Positions 37,354 through 46,680 are shown, counted from the first letter of the stretch. The stretch is DNA of 61,818 nt from CAYXEN01 sp964464035 (GCA_964464035.1 CAYXEN010000008.1:1-61818); one strand, 5' to 3'. Numbers and translations are program-made. The notes: a model not told the origin generated them from the letters alone.

Positions 37354-38709
37354 TCAACCGAGCACGTTGTATTCCCGTGCCCTGAAATCCGCTCCCAGTG
37401 ATTGCGCCAGTTTCCTGCACGCTTCGATATCGACGCCGGGGTACTTCACCGCGGTGCAGACGGTCTTCATGCCCGCCTCCACCGACTTGCGGATGAAATC
37501 GACGAGCGAAGCGAACGACTCCGCCCCGAAGACCGGGCGACAGATCTCGACGTACTGGTCGGGATCGCTCGTATTGAGGCTCACCGACACCACGTCTATC
37601 AATCCGGCGAGTTCGCTCACAATGTTCCTCTTCCAGTGGATGTTGCCGAGACCGTTGGTGTTCAGCCTGATGCGGGCTCCCTTTTCCTTGAGCCTCCTCG
37701 CCGTTTCGAGCAGATCCGGAAGCCTGACGACCGGTTCGCCGTAACCGCAGAAGACGATCTCGTCGTAAGCGCCCGGGTCGCCCACAGCCTCGACCATCTC
37801 GTCCACGCCGGGCTCCCTCTCCAAGCCGAGGTTGTATCCCCTCACGACGGGATCATACTCGCGCGAACAGAACACGCACCGGTTGGTGCAGCGATTCGTC
37901 ATATTAATATAGAGACTGTTCCGGATTTTGTAAACAACGGCCGGCTCGTCCCCCAAAGTTATCCCCATGATTTCGGCGAAGGTTCTGTCGGTGGTGCGGA
38001 CCACGTCCTCGGGCGTTACTCCTTGAGCCTCGGCGACCGCGGACACTATGAGCGGAAGGTTGGCCGGCTCGTTCCTCTTGCCGCGAAACGGGTGCGGAGT
38101 GAGATACGGGCAATCGGTCTCGAGCACTACCGATTCGGGCGGGAGCTTGGCGATCACTTCCTTGAGCCGGCTGTTCTTGAACGTCACCACGCCGCCTATG
38201 CCCAGGCGAAAACCCAGCGCAAGGACCTTGCGGGCCATCTCCTCGTCGCCGGAAAAGGCGTGGAAGACGCCGGAACACCCTCCGTGCTCCTCGAGCACTC
38301 TGATCACGTCTTCGAAGGCGTCACGGCAGTGGATCATCACCGGCTTTCTCTTTTCGGCCGCTACATCCAACAGCCGCATGAAAACCCTCTTCTGCTCGTC
38401 GCGCGGCGACAGGTCGCGGTAGTAGTCGAGTCCTATCTCACCCACGGCCAGGATCTTCTCTCCGTCGAGGAGTTCGAGGAACTCGGCTTCGGCCGCCTCG
38501 TCGTAGCGCGAAGCGTCGTGAGGATGAAAACCAAGGGCCCCGTAGATGAAAGGGTGCTTCCCCGCAAGCTCGACGGTCGCGCGGATGGAGGGGAGATCGA
38601 AGCCTATGTTGACCATCCCGGTCACACCGCTCTCAACCGCACGCGATATCACGTCATCGCGGTCCTCGTCGTACTGGGGCAAGTTGAGATGCACGTGAGT
38701 GTCTATCAT
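37354..38709 (-). CDS. TatD family hydrolase fused to a radical SAM domain
   Basis: A 451-residue fusion. Residues 1-256 are a complete TatD metal hydrolase: H5, H7 (DTHVHLN), E91 (VGEIGLDYY), H127 (MIHCRD), H150 (VFHAFSG) and D199 (ETDCPYLTPHP) are all present. Residues 257-451 are a small radical SAM domain with C274, C278 and C281 (CTNRCVFC), GYGEPVVRL, RLNTNGLGNI and VSVSLNTSD. The second domain matches the family known as TatD-associated radical SAM (TIGR04038), usually a separate neighbour gene; here it is fused. TatD proteins are 3'-5' exonucleases or D-aminoacyl-tRNA-type hydrolases; the radical SAM substrate is not known. Downstream of metG, 42 bases apart, as TatD often is. Confidence 0.92.
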   Translation of the reverse strand: MIDTHVHLNLPQYDEDRDDVISRAVESGVTGMVNIGFDLPSIRATVELAGKHPFIYGALGFHPHDASRYDEAAEAEFLELLDGEKILAVGEIGLDYYRDLSPRDEQKRVFMRLLDVAAEKRKPVMIHCRDAFEDVIRVLEEHGGCSGVFHAFSGDEEMARKVLALGFRLGIGGVVTFKNSRLKEVIAKLPPESVVLETDCPYLTPHPFRGKRNEPANLPLIVSAVAEAQGVTPEDVVRTTDRTFAEIMGITLGDEPAVVYKIRNSLYINMTNRCTNRCVFCSREYDPVVRGYNLGLEREPGVDEMVEAVGDPGAYDEIVFCGYGEPVVRLPDLLETARRLKEKGARIRLNTNGLGNIHWKRNIVSELAGLIDVVSVSLNTSDPDQYVEICRPVFGAESFASLVDFIRKSVEAGMKTVCTAVKYPGVDIEACRKLAQSLGADFRAREYNVLG

Positions 38710-38751
38710 AAGCCATCGGTTCCACGTGGATTGTGGTGAATCGGAGTCTCC

Positions 38752-40284
38752 CTAGTCGTCCGCGGGAGGTTCGAGCTTGGGAAAGAGAGGAATCGATTCG
38801 CCCACGCGGCTCCAGCCGGGATCTCCCGGGGATGCCGCCTCGTCCACCCGAAGCACGGCCGGGTCGTCGTTCAAGCCGAGCTGCCGCCTCATTTCCATCG
38901 CCTTCTCGGGCATGAAAGGAATGCAGAGGAGCGACGCCATGCGCAACACCTCGAGCAGGGCTCTCAGGACGTCGTCCAGCGGTTTTTTCTCCTCGCTCCG
39001 CGCCAGCTCCCACGGCTTTTTCTCTTCTACGTACCGGTTGGCCGCCTGTATCACTTTCCACAACTCGTCCAGCGCCTGGTCGAAAGCGAGGTTCTCCATG
39101 CTCGCGTTGTAGCGATCGACTACGTCTCCCGCGAGCTTCGTCAGATCCCCGGCGCACTCGTCCGAATACGCGGGCACATCGCCTCCGCGATAGCGATTGA
39201 CCATGGAGAGCGTTCGGGAAAAGAGATTGCCGAGTTCGTTGGCGAGCTCGGCGTTGTATCTCACCACCGCCTGCTCCACCGAGAAATCCCCGTCCCGGTT
39301 GAAACCTATCTCGCGCAGCAAGAGATAACGAAGCCCGTCGGGGTGGAAGAAAGAGGCCATCTCCACCGGGTCTATTATGTTGCCCATCGTCTTGCTCATC
39401 TTGGCGCCCTTGAGGTAGACGAAGCCGTGGCCGAAGACGCTCGCCGGCAACGGGATCCCGGCCGCCATGAGCATCGCCGGCCAGATGAGGCAGTGGAAAC
39501 GGGTGATGTCCTTGCCTATTATGTGGCAGTCCGCGGGCCAGTAGCGCCGGTACTTCTCGTCACCGCCGTCGGCGAAGCCGAGCGCCGACACGTAATTGAT
39601 GAGGGCGTCGAACCAGACGTAGACCACGTGGTCCTCGGCCCCCGGCAGAGGGACCCCCCACTTCTTTCCCTTGCGCGAAATGCTTATGTCCTCCAGTCCC
39701 TGCGAGAGCACGCCCAGCATCTCGTTCTTTCTGCTCTCCGGGCGTATGAAGTCGGGATTGTCTTCGATGTGTTTGCGCAGCCTGTCGGCGAAGCGCGACA
39801 AGGCGAAGAAATAGTTGTTCTCCTTTATAAGCTCCGGTTTCTGGCGGTGCCTGGGGCACAATCCTTCCTCGAGATCCTTCTCGATGAGGAATTCCTCGCA
39901 CGACACGCAATACAATCCCTCGTAGGAACCTTCGTAGATGTAACCGTTCTCCGCTATCTTCTCGAATATCTTCCGGACGGCCTTCTCGTGCATGGGGTCG
40001 GTCGTGCGGATGAACTGGTCGTAGGAGATGTTGAGCTTCGCCCAGACGACCTTGAATACCTCCGCCATCTCGTCACAGTAGGCTTGTGGGTCCTTGCCCA
40101 GCCGGCGGGCCTCCTTTTCGACGTTGGTGCTGTGCTCGTCGGTGCCGATGAGAAAATAGGTGTCATAGCCGGCGAGACGCTTGTACCGGGCCAGGCAATC
40201 GGCCCCGATCTTCTCGTAGGCGGTGCCGAGGTGCGGCCTCGCGTTGACGTAATCGATCGCCGTCGTCAGATAGTACTTCTTCAT
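38752..40284 (-). CDS. metG: Methionyl-tRNA synthetase
   Basis: A 510-residue class I synthetase. HIGH equivalent HLGT at residues 18-21 (DYVNARPHLGTAYEKI) and KMSKT at 295-299. A zinc knuckle is reduced to CVSCEEFL and CPRH, the short type seen in MetRS lacking the second knuckle. No C-terminal tRNA-binding (EMAP-like) domain is present. The start at 40284 overlaps the ricT stop by one base (TGATG), so the two are translationally coupled. A ricT-metG-tatD order is common in bacteria. Confidence 0.97.
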   Translation of the reverse strand: MKKYYLTTAIDYVNARPHLGTAYEKIGADCLARYKRLAGYDTYFLIGTDEHSTNVEKEARRLGKDPQAYCDEMAEVFKVVWAKLNISYDQFIRTTDPMHEKAVRKIFEKIAENGYIYEGSYEGLYCVSCEEFLIEKDLEEGLCPRHRQKPELIKENNYFFALSRFADRLRKHIEDNPDFIRPESRKNEMLGVLSQGLEDISISRKGKKWGVPLPGAEDHVVYVWFDALINYVSALGFADGGDEKYRRYWPADCHIIGKDITRFHCLIWPAMLMAAGIPLPASVFGHGFVYLKGAKMSKTMGNIIDPVEMASFFHPDGLRYLLLREIGFNRDGDFSVEQAVVRYNAELANELGNLFSRTLSMVNRYRGGDVPAYSDECAGDLTKLAGDVVDRYNASMENLAFDQALDELWKVIQAANRYVEEKKPWELARSEEKKPLDDVLRALLEVLRMASLLCIPFMPEKAMEMRRQLGLNDDPAVLRVDEAASPGDPGWSRVGESIPLFPKLEPPADD

Positions 40285-41171
40285 CAATACTCCTCGTCCT
40301 TGTTCAAGCTCTCCCAATCGTCCTCTTCTATCACTTCCTCGGCCTCCACTTCGCCGTCTTTGATCGCTCCGCCCTTTCTCAACTCTCTTACGATCTGCTC
40401 GAAACTCATCCTCGTCACCGCTTTTTCCCTGTCCACGAGGACGACCTCCTCCTTGAAGATGTCGACTTTCTCTATCTTTGCCATGCGGCCGCAGCAGCAC
40501 ACCTTCTGCCCGACGCGCGGTATGTTCCGCGCTATCTCGCGGTAGATGGGGAGCTCGTAGCTCAAGCAACACATGAGCCTGCCGCAAGCGCCGGAAATCT
40601 TCGAAGGAGTAAGGGGGAGGTTCTGGTCCTTGGCCATCTTGAGCGACACTGGCTCGAACTCCTTGAGCCAGGTCGTGCAGCAAAGCGGCTTGCCGCACAC
40701 TCCGTAGCCGGGGAAGCGCCTCGCCTCGTCCCGCGCTCCGATCTGCCTGAGCTCGATCCTGGTCTTGAAAGTCGCGGCCAGGTCCTTGACGAGCTTGCGG
40801 AAATCTATCCTCTCGTCCGCGGTGAAGAAAAAAGTTATCTTGTTGCCGTCGAGCTGGTTTTCGACGTCCACGACCTTCATCGGCAGGTCGTGGCGTTTGA
40901 CCTTCTCGCGGCAGACTTCCAGGGCGTCCCTCTCCTTGCGCCGGTTCTCCCGCAGCCTGGCGATCTCATCCTCCGTCGCCGCGCGGATCACCTCGCGCAT
41001 CTTGCTCTTCGGCTTGAAGGAGCAATGATCGCTCACTCCGACCACCACGCCGAGATCCTCCCCGCGCTCGGCCTGCACGATGCAGTACATCCCCGGCACG
41101 AGCTCCAGGTCGCGGGGATTCTTGTAGTAGTCCCTCCGCGGGAGCTTGAATACGACTTCTACGAAATTCAT
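40284..41171 (-). CDS. ricT: PSP1-domain protein RicT (YaaT)
   Basis: A 295-residue protein of the PSP1/YaaT family. In Bacillus the RicT-RicF-RicA complex carries iron-sulfur clusters and tunes RNase Y cleavage. The family block CCTTWLKEFEPVSLKMAKDQ, with KISGACGRLMCCLSYE and CCCGRMAKI, is intact; several cysteine pairs (GKPLCCTTW, LMCCLSYE, KVCCCG) fit Fe-S ligation. The N-terminal PSP1 region (EVVFKLPRRDYYKNP, VVVGVSDHCSFKP) is complete. It lies between holB and metG, as in many bacteria. RicF and RicA homologues are not in the window. Confidence 0.93.
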   Translation of the reverse strand: MNFVEVVFKLPRRDYYKNPRDLELVPGMYCIVQAERGEDLGVVVGVSDHCSFKPKSKMREVIRAATEDEIARLRENRRKERDALEVCREKVKRHDLPMKVVDVENQLDGNKITFFFTADERIDFRKLVKDLAATFKTRIELRQIGARDEARRFPGYGVCGKPLCCTTWLKEFEPVSLKMAKDQNLPLTPSKISGACGRLMCCLSYELPIYREIARNIPRVGQKVCCCGRMAKIEKVDIFKEEVVLVDREKAVTRMSFEQIVRELRKGGAIKDGEVEAEEVIEEDDWESLNKDEEY

Positions 41172-41230
41172 CTCGACTCCTTGCCCCTCGAGCCCTTTCG
41201 CATGCCGAGAAAGGCTATGTTAATTTAGCA

Positions 41231-42334
41231 TCACGTACGCTTGATAGCAAGGAAGAGATTGGCCAGTGCGCCGTCGATATTCAAGTTACGCCTGAGGACG
41301 TCGTCTCTCGACTTGCCCACCAGCTCGATCACGCGGGGCAGTTTGGCAGGGGTCCACTTCGAGTGCAGTTCCGTTATTCTCGGTTTCCTGTCGGCGTTCA
41401 GGTAGAGCTTCTCGTCTCCCACCATGACGTCCCTGAAATACATCTCCAGCTCCTTGAGGAAAAGCGCCACCTCGTCGCGCTTCGAGCCCCGGGCCAGCTC
41501 CGTCGCCCTTGCCAGCAACCAGGAGTCCGGTGCATCGAGGACATTCTCGGCGATCTCCGCCGCCTTCTCCCTCGCCTCGCCTCCACCCGCAGTCGCCACG
41601 TCGAGAGCATACCTGATGTTTCCGCGCCCCAAAGTCGCCGCCCGGCGCGAGCGCTTCTCGTCCACTCCATAATAATCGACCAGGATCCTCTCTATCACGG
41701 CCGGCTTCAAGGGAGAGAAACGCAATCTCTGGCACCGCGAGCGGATCGTATAGAGAATCGCGTCGTTGTTGGGCGTCACGAATATCAGCACGCAGCCGGG
41801 GGGTGGTTCCTCCACGAGCTTGAGCAGCGCGTTCTGGGCTTCCTCGCGCATCGCATGCGCGTCCATTATTATGAAGATGTTGTACTTGACGCCGAAAGGC
41901 TTCGTATGGGCCCTCCTGATCATCGACCTGGCCTGGGCTATGCGTATCGACGTCTTCTTGGCGAAACGAACCACGGCGAAGATGTCCTCGCGCTTCGCCT
42001 CGAGGATCTTGCCGACGTCCCCGGCGTCGTCACCCTCACCTTCGGCTCCGCCCCGCGTGGGGGTGGGATAGATCAGGTTCACCGCGGGATGTTCCAGCGA
42101 AAAAATCCTCTTGCAGTTCTCGCACGCATCATCGGCGGATCTGCAGGCGGGGCGCTTCGAGCAGAGCAGGCGCCTCGCGAAATCGATCGCCGTATACTCC
42201 TTGCCGCTCCCCTCGGGTCCGGTGAAGAGAAGCGGCGGGACGTCGCCGCCGATGTACTTGTCGAGAAAGACATCCACTCCCTTCTGCCCCAGTTTGATCA
42301 AGGGAAAATTTCTCTTGGCGTCGCTTGTCGGCAT
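41231..42334 (-). CDS. holB: DNA polymerase III delta-prime subunit
   Basis: A 367-residue clamp-loader subunit. Walker A-like GPEGSGKEYTA near residue 45, the zinc cysteines C-x6-C-x6-C-x2-C (CSKRPACRSADDACENC), the lid region FIIMDAHAMREEAQNALLKLVEEPPPGCVLIFVTPN and RSRCQRLRFSPL sensor stretch. The ATG at 42334 is preferred; upstream in-frame starts fall inside the end region of the EnvC-like gene. It sits between the EnvC-like gene and ricT, so clamp loading is encoded with cell-division genes. A gap of 59 bases to ricT has no clear promoter. Confidence 0.9.
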   Translation of the reverse strand: MPTSDAKRNFPLIKLGQKGVDVFLDKYIGGDVPPLLFTGPEGSGKEYTAIDFARRLLCSKRPACRSADDACENCKRIFSLEHPAVNLIYPTPTRGGAEGEGDDAGDVGKILEAKREDIFAVVRFAKKTSIRIAQARSMIRRAHTKPFGVKYNIFIIMDAHAMREEAQNALLKLVEEPPPGCVLIFVTPNNDAILYTIRSRCQRLRFSPLKPAVIERILVDYYGVDEKRSRRAATLGRGNIRYALDVATAGGGEAREKAAEIAENVLDAPDSWLLARATELARGSKRDEVALFLKELEMYFRDVMVGDEKLYLNADRKPRITELHSKWTPAKLPRVIELVGKSRDDVLRRNLNIDGALANLFLAIKRT

Positions 42335-42406
42335 GTCTTCTATTCTTCTATTCTTCTCTTCTTTCCTTCGCCCGGCGGACTTCGGCGCCGCGTTCAAAGG
42401 AACGGT

Positions 42407-43633
42407 TCATCTCACCAGCCACTTGAGCGGGTTCAACGCCTTCTTGGATTTCCTGATCTCGAAATGGCAGACGTATCCTTCTATCGAACCCGTATCGCCC
42501 ACCTCGGCGATGACCTCGCCGCCAGATAATTCCTGCTCCGGTTCTACGTATACGTTGGAGACGTGCGCATAGAGCGTATAATAACCGGCTCCGTGATTCA
42601 CTATGATACACCGACCGTAACCCGCGATCCAGTCCACGAATTCGACCGTCCCCCCCGCCACCGCCCTTATCGGCGTCCCCGGCGAGGCCTTGATGTCTAT
42701 CCCGCTGTTGTACGTAACCGTACCGAACGTCGGGTGCCTCGAGTTGCCGAATTTCCTCACCACCTTGCCCTTCACCGGCCATATGAGCCTGCCCTTGAGC
42801 GAGGCGAAATCGACCGCCCCCGGCGTCTTGCCTTCGGCCAGGCGTTTCGATTCCATCGAGCCTATGAGATCGGCCAGCCGCTTCTCGGCCTTCTCGAGAT
42901 CCTTCAACGCCTGCTCGTGTTTGCCCTTTTCGCTCTTTATCTTCCTGAGCATGGCGAGGCGCCGCTTCCTGCTCTTCTGGAGCTCGATCTTCTCCCGCTC
43001 GCGGAGTTTCCTTATCTCGGCCACGTCGACCAGGGCCTCGGTGAGCTGCTCCTGCTCGACTTCAAGGGATCGCTTGTGCTCGTCGACCTCTCTCAGGAGC
43101 CGCGCGTCCCTCTTGGCCACGAGCTTGAGAAACTTGTGCCTCCTGAAAACGTCCTGGAGGCTCCTGCTCCCCAGGAGCGTGGCCCACTTGAGATTCGGCT
43201 CCTGCATGTACATCTGGCGGATCCTCTTCCCGAGCTTCTCCTTCTGGTAGAGGAGCTTCTCGCCCTCGATCGAGATCCGCACCGTCAAGCTGTCGATCTT
43301 CTCTTCGAGCAACTGTTCCTGCGCGCGCGATTCCTCGAGAAGCCTCTCCGAGAGGGCCACTTCCTTTTCGAGCGAGTTCAGCTTCTTGAGCAGGCTCTTT
43401 TCCTCGCGCGCGAGCTTGCGCGATTGCCGCCGGTGCTCTTCCATCTCCTTCTTTATCTTCTCCAGCCTTCTCTTCTGTTCCTTTATCTTCGTATCCAGTG
43501 AACCCGATCCTCCCGCGGCGGGAGGCGCGGCCGCAAAGCCGAGCAGCAGGAAAACCATGATAGCAAGCGGGAGCGACGCTCTTCGTTTCACCGCTCGGCG
43601 AAGGGGAAGGGTGATTTCATTCCGGCTTGTCAT
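42407..43633 (-). CDS. EnvC-like murein hydrolase activator (degenerate M23 domain)
   Basis: A 408-residue exported protein. A signal peptide (LPLAIMVFLLLGFAAAPPAAGG) precedes long coiled coils from about residue 45 to 265 (TKIKEQKRRLEKIKKEMEEHRRQSRKL). The C-terminal LytM/M23 domain (LIWPVKGKVVRKFG onward) has YNSGIDI where active enzymes have H-x3-D, so the first zinc-binding His is Asn; later elements GRCIIVNHGAGYYTLYAHVSNV and VCHFEIRKSKKALNPLKWL remain. Loss of zinc ligands is what EnvC shows: an activator of amidases rather than a hydrolase. Adjacent ftsX and ftsE strongly support an FtsEX-EnvC divisome role in the periplasm. Confidence 0.88.
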   Translation of the reverse strand: MTSRNEITLPLRRAVKRRASLPLAIMVFLLLGFAAAPPAAGGSGSLDTKIKEQKRRLEKIKKEMEEHRRQSRKLAREEKSLLKKLNSLEKEVALSERLLEESRAQEQLLEEKIDSLTVRISIEGEKLLYQKEKLGKRIRQMYMQEPNLKWATLLGSRSLQDVFRRHKFLKLVAKRDARLLREVDEHKRSLEVEQEQLTEALVDVAEIRKLREREKIELQKSRKRRLAMLRKIKSEKGKHEQALKDLEKAEKRLADLIGSMESKRLAEGKTPGAVDFASLKGRLIWPVKGKVVRKFGNSRHPTFGTVTYNSGIDIKASPGTPIRAVAGGTVEFVDWIAGYGRCIIVNHGAGYYTLYAHVSNVYVEPEQELSGGEVIAEVGDTGSIEGYVCHFEIRKSKKALNPLKWLVR

Positions 43634-43660
43634 GTCTCCTCCGGTCGCGATTCCGAGAGC

Positions 43661-44533
43661 TCAAATCTTGAGGAACTTCCTGAGAGCCGCGAAACTCCCG
43701 ACCGCACCCATCACGAGGCACACGAGAACGTACAACAATGCCTTTTCGGCCGAGAAGAAGGTGAGGGCGGGCACGAAACTCCTGCTCCCCAGGTATATGA
43801 TCGAGAGAAGCAGCAAGGACAAGAGCGCGGCCACGGTCCCCTGGAAGGCCCCCTCGATGAGAAACGGCATCGTGATGAAACGGTTGGTCGCGCCGACTAG
43901 CTTGAGGATGTCGATCGTGGCTTTCCTGCTGACCACGGCGAGACGCACGGTGTTGGATATGATGAATATGGACGAGATGACGACTATGAAACCGATCACG
44001 GCGTCCATGTAGAGCACCGCGCGGGTTATCGAGGAGAACTTGTCCAGGAACTCCTTGCCGTAGTTCACTTCCTCCACGCCGTCCATCGCCGCTATGATCG
44101 ACGCCGTCTTCTCTATGGATTCCTTGTTCTTGAACTCGTCCTTGAGAGTGATGCGGAAAGACGCGGGAAGCGGGTTGGCGTCCAGGGCTTCGAGCAGGGA
44201 TCTCTCCTCGCCCATCTCCCGGCGGAACTCGGACAGCGCCTGCTCCTTGGAGATGAACACGACCTGCTCGACGGCGTCTATCCTCAGGATCTTGCCGTAG
44301 AGCGTGTTCACGTAACTCTCGTCCAGGCCGTCCTGCAGGTAAGTGTAAATGACCAGATCTTCCTTCGTTTTCTCCATGAACATGAACATGTTGTCCGTAA
44401 CCATGAGGAAAACGGCGAGGATGAGGAGCGAAAGGCTCATGATGACTATGGAGACGAACGTAACCCCCCGGTGGCGTCCCATGGTCCTGAACGCTTCCCT
44501 GGCCAGATATGTCACCTGGGAAATATTGATCAT
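43661..44533 (-). CDS. ftsX: Cell division protein FtsX
   Basis: A 290-residue inner-membrane protein with four helices. The N-terminal helix (FVSIVIMSLSLLILAVFLMV) is followed by the periplasmic ECD1 loop with a SKEQALSEFRREMGEERSLL helix and GVEEVNYGKEFLDKF, then three helices of the FtsX permease domain. FtsX carries the signal of FtsE ATP hydrolysis across the membrane to EnvC. Its start overlaps the ftsE stop by four bases (ATGA); the EnvC-like gene follows 27 bases later. Confidence 0.95.
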   Translation of the reverse strand: MINISQVTYLAREAFRTMGRHRGVTFVSIVIMSLSLLILAVFLMVTDNMFMFMEKTKEDLVIYTYLQDGLDESYVNTLYGKILRIDAVEQVVFISKEQALSEFRREMGEERSLLEALDANPLPASFRITLKDEFKNKESIEKTASIIAAMDGVEEVNYGKEFLDKFSSITRAVLYMDAVIGFIVVISSIFIISNTVRLAVVSRKATIDILKLVGATNRFITMPFLIEGAFQGTVAALLSLLLLSIIYLGSRSFVPALTFFSAEKALLYVLVCLVMGAVGSFAALRKFLKI

Positions 44534-45291
44534 TCCTCCCTGCTCCAGGTCGGACCGAAACGGTTGCGGTCGCGCCGGATCTCTTCGAGTCTTTCGGTGA
44601 GGTTGCCTATGAACCCGGTGGTCTTGTCTTCCTCGAGCTTGGAGTCCCTCAGGAAAAGAATGCGCTGCCCGAATTTCTCGACGAGCGAGAGGTCGTGCGT
44701 GGCCATCAACACGGCCGTGCCGGACGCGTTTATGCGGAAGAGGAGCTTCAGTATCTCCTCGGTGACCTCGGGATCGAGGTTGCCCGTCGGTTCGTCGGCC
44801 AATAGAATGGCGGGGCTGTTCACGACGGCCCTGGCGACCGCCACCCGCTGTTGCTCGCCGCCGGAAAGCGAGCTCGGGTAGTCGTTGCGCTTGTGATAGA
44901 GACCGACCTGGTTCAGGACCTGGATCACCTTGCGCTTGATCTCGAAGCTCTTCTCTCCCGTGACCCTCATCGCGATGGCGACGTTCTCGAAGACGTTGCG
45001 ATCGTCGAGAAGCCTGAAGTCCTGGAAGACCACCCCGATCTTTCTTCTAAGGTAAGGTATCTTGCGCCTGCTCATCTTGGTCGATACGAACGGCCCCACG
45101 ACCACCTGGCCCTCGGTCGGGAACTCGTCCATGTAGATGAGCCTCAAGAGCGTGCTCTTGCCGGCGCCGCTGGGGCCGACGAGAAACACGAACTCCCCGT
45201 TCGCCACGGTGAGATTGATGTCCCTCAAGGCGAACTTGCCGCCGTACTTCTTGGACAGATGATATATGTTTATGACGTTTCTTCTCTCCAT
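44530..45291 (-). CDS. ftsE: Cell division ATP-binding protein FtsE
   Basis: A 253-residue ABC ATPase. Walker A GPSGAGKST (residues 39-47), Q-loop VVFQDFRLL, signature LSGGEQQR, Walker B AILLADEPTGNLDPE and the H-loop ATHDLS are all present. The C-terminus (from about 215) extends about 30 residues beyond typical FtsE with LEEDKTTGFIGNLTERLEEIRRDRNRFG. Cytoplasmic partner of FtsX; ATP hydrolysis gates peptidoglycan splitting via EnvC-type activators. Confidence 0.95.
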   Translation of the reverse strand: MERRNVINIYHLSKKYGGKFALRDINLTVANGEFVFLVGPSGAGKSTLLRLIYMDEFPTEGQVVVGPFVSTKMSRRKIPYLRRKIGVVFQDFRLLDDRNVFENVAIAMRVTGEKSFEIKRKVIQVLNQVGLYHKRNDYPSSLSGGEQQRVAVARAVVNSPAILLADEPTGNLDPEVTEEILKLLFRINASGTAVLMATHDLSLVEKFGQRILFLRDSKLEEDKTTGFIGNLTERLEEIRRDRNRFGPTWSREE

Positions 45292-45308
45292 CTTCTCCCC
45301 TCGGAGAA

Positions 45309-46319
45309 TCAGTTCCGCGCGGAGACTTTCCCTGCAAGTTTTTCGGCCAGGAGATATGCTTCCTTGAGGCTCGTCACGTCGGCTTCGCCTTTGCCCGCGA
45401 TGTCGAAGGCGACCCCGTGATCGACCGAGGTGCGTATCACCGGCAGACCCACCGTGAGGTTCACTCCCTTTTTCCCGGCCACCATCTTGAACGGGATGAG
45501 TCCCTGGTCGTGGTACATCGCTATGTACGCATCGAACCCGCCGGCGCGGATCGACTGGAAGACGACGTCCCCCGGAATCGGGCCTACAACATCGATGCCC
45601 CTTTCTCTCGCCTTGGCGACGGCGGGAGCCACGACCGTGACTTCCTCCTCCCCGATCAGCCCCTTGTCACCGGCGTGCGGGTTCAAGGCGGCGAACGCTA
45701 TCCGCGGCTTCTCTATTTCGAAAAGTTCTTCGAGTGAGCGGTTCACCGTTTCGAGGCACTGCATCGCTCTCTCCTCCGTTATCCGCGAACTCACTTCGCT
45801 CAAGGGCAAATGCCTGGTCATGGGCACGATCCGCAGGTCCCTGTACACCATCATCATCTCGCAGTTCTCGACGCCGAAGCGTGACGCCAGCATCTCCGTG
45901 TGCCCCGGAAAGGGATATCCCGCCATGTTGAGAGATTTCTTGGATATCGGGGCGGTGACGATGGCGTCGATCGCCCCCTCCGCCGCCAGCCGGCATGCCT
46001 CCTCGATCGCTTCTCCGGCATGCCTCCCGCCGCCGGGGCTGTCCTCGCCGATTGCGAAGTCCGCCTCGCAGGGCAGCGGAAGCAACAGGACCTGGGCATC
46101 GATCGCGCGGGAGTCGCCGAGCTCATCCTCTCTCAAAGAGCGGCGCGGCTCCCAGCTGAATCTCTTCGCCCACGGCTCCAGGACCCGCCGGGAACCGATG
46201 ACGACCGCCGTGGATTCTTCGGGGGTGAAAGCGGCGAACAGGTGCGCCACGATCTCGGGCCCGATTCCGCCGGGGTCCCCGGCGGTCACGGCGATGACCG
46301 GATGTCTGCCGGACTGCAT
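45309..46319 (-). CDS. pdxA: 4-hydroxythreonine-4-phosphate dehydrogenase
   Basis: A 336-residue PdxA, the NAD-dependent dehydrogenase of the DXP-dependent vitamin B6 route. Motifs are VTAGDPGGIGPEI at the N-terminus, TAPISKKSLNMAGYPFPGHTEML with a metal-binding His, FAALNPHAGDKGLIGEEE, and AMYHDQGLIPFK with the second metal His/Asp pair. The start at 46319 gives the normal length; an in-frame GTG at 46361 is less likely. The pathway partner pdxJ is at 9153. Embedded between ftsE and the S4-domain gene, it is in the same minus-strand block. Confidence 0.96.
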   Translation of the reverse strand: MQSGRHPVIAVTAGDPGGIGPEIVAHLFAAFTPEESTAVVIGSRRVLEPWAKRFSWEPRRSLREDELGDSRAIDAQVLLLPLPCEADFAIGEDSPGGGRHAGEAIEEACRLAAEGAIDAIVTAPISKKSLNMAGYPFPGHTEMLASRFGVENCEMMMVYRDLRIVPMTRHLPLSEVSSRITEERAMQCLETVNRSLEELFEIEKPRIAFAALNPHAGDKGLIGEEEVTVVAPAVAKARERGIDVVGPIPGDVVFQSIRAGGFDAYIAMYHDQGLIPFKMVAGKKGVNLTVGLPVIRTSVDHGVAFDIAGKGEADVTSLKEAYLLAEKLAGKVSARN

Positions 46320-46368
46320 AAACCCTGCCACCTCGATCCTTGGAATTGGTCTTATAACCACCTGTATG

Positions 46369-46617
46369 TCAAGAAGTTAAGTCCTTGTAATACTCCGGGG
46401 CCGCCTTCCGGCTCACCTGGCCGGCGGGAAGGCTCAAGATCTCGACCAGTTTCGTGCCACCAGGCGTTTCGATGGATATCCGGTCGCCCTCGTGAACTTC
46501 AGTCGAAGGTTTGGCCCGCTTGGAGTTTAGCGTAACCATGCCTTTTTCACAAAGGATCTTGGCGGAGGCCCGGCTCTTTGCCAAGCAGACGTATTTGAGG
46601 AGAAGATCTATCCGCAT
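46369..46617 (-). CDS. S4-domain RNA-binding protein (RqcP/HslR-like)
   Basis: An 82-residue protein that is little more than an S4 domain: IDLLLKYVCLAKSRASAKILCEKGMVTLNSKRAKPSTEVHEGDRISIE. Such small S4 proteins include RqcP and Hsp15/HslR, which bind peptidyl-tRNA on stalled 50S subunits. Here it lies between pdxA and a SurA-like gene, with no ribosome-rescue gene nearby. The exact subfamily cannot be decided by eye. Confidence 0.85.
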   Translation of the reverse strand: MRIDLLLKYVCLAKSRASAKILCEKGMVTLNSKRAKPSTEVHEGDRISIETPGGTKLVEILSLPAGQVSRKAAPEYYKDLTS

Positions 46618-46680
46618 CTGTGGAATGGATTCGTTCCGCTCTCGAAGAGCGGCGCCGGGGGAGTACGCCCGTTCGGGCCT

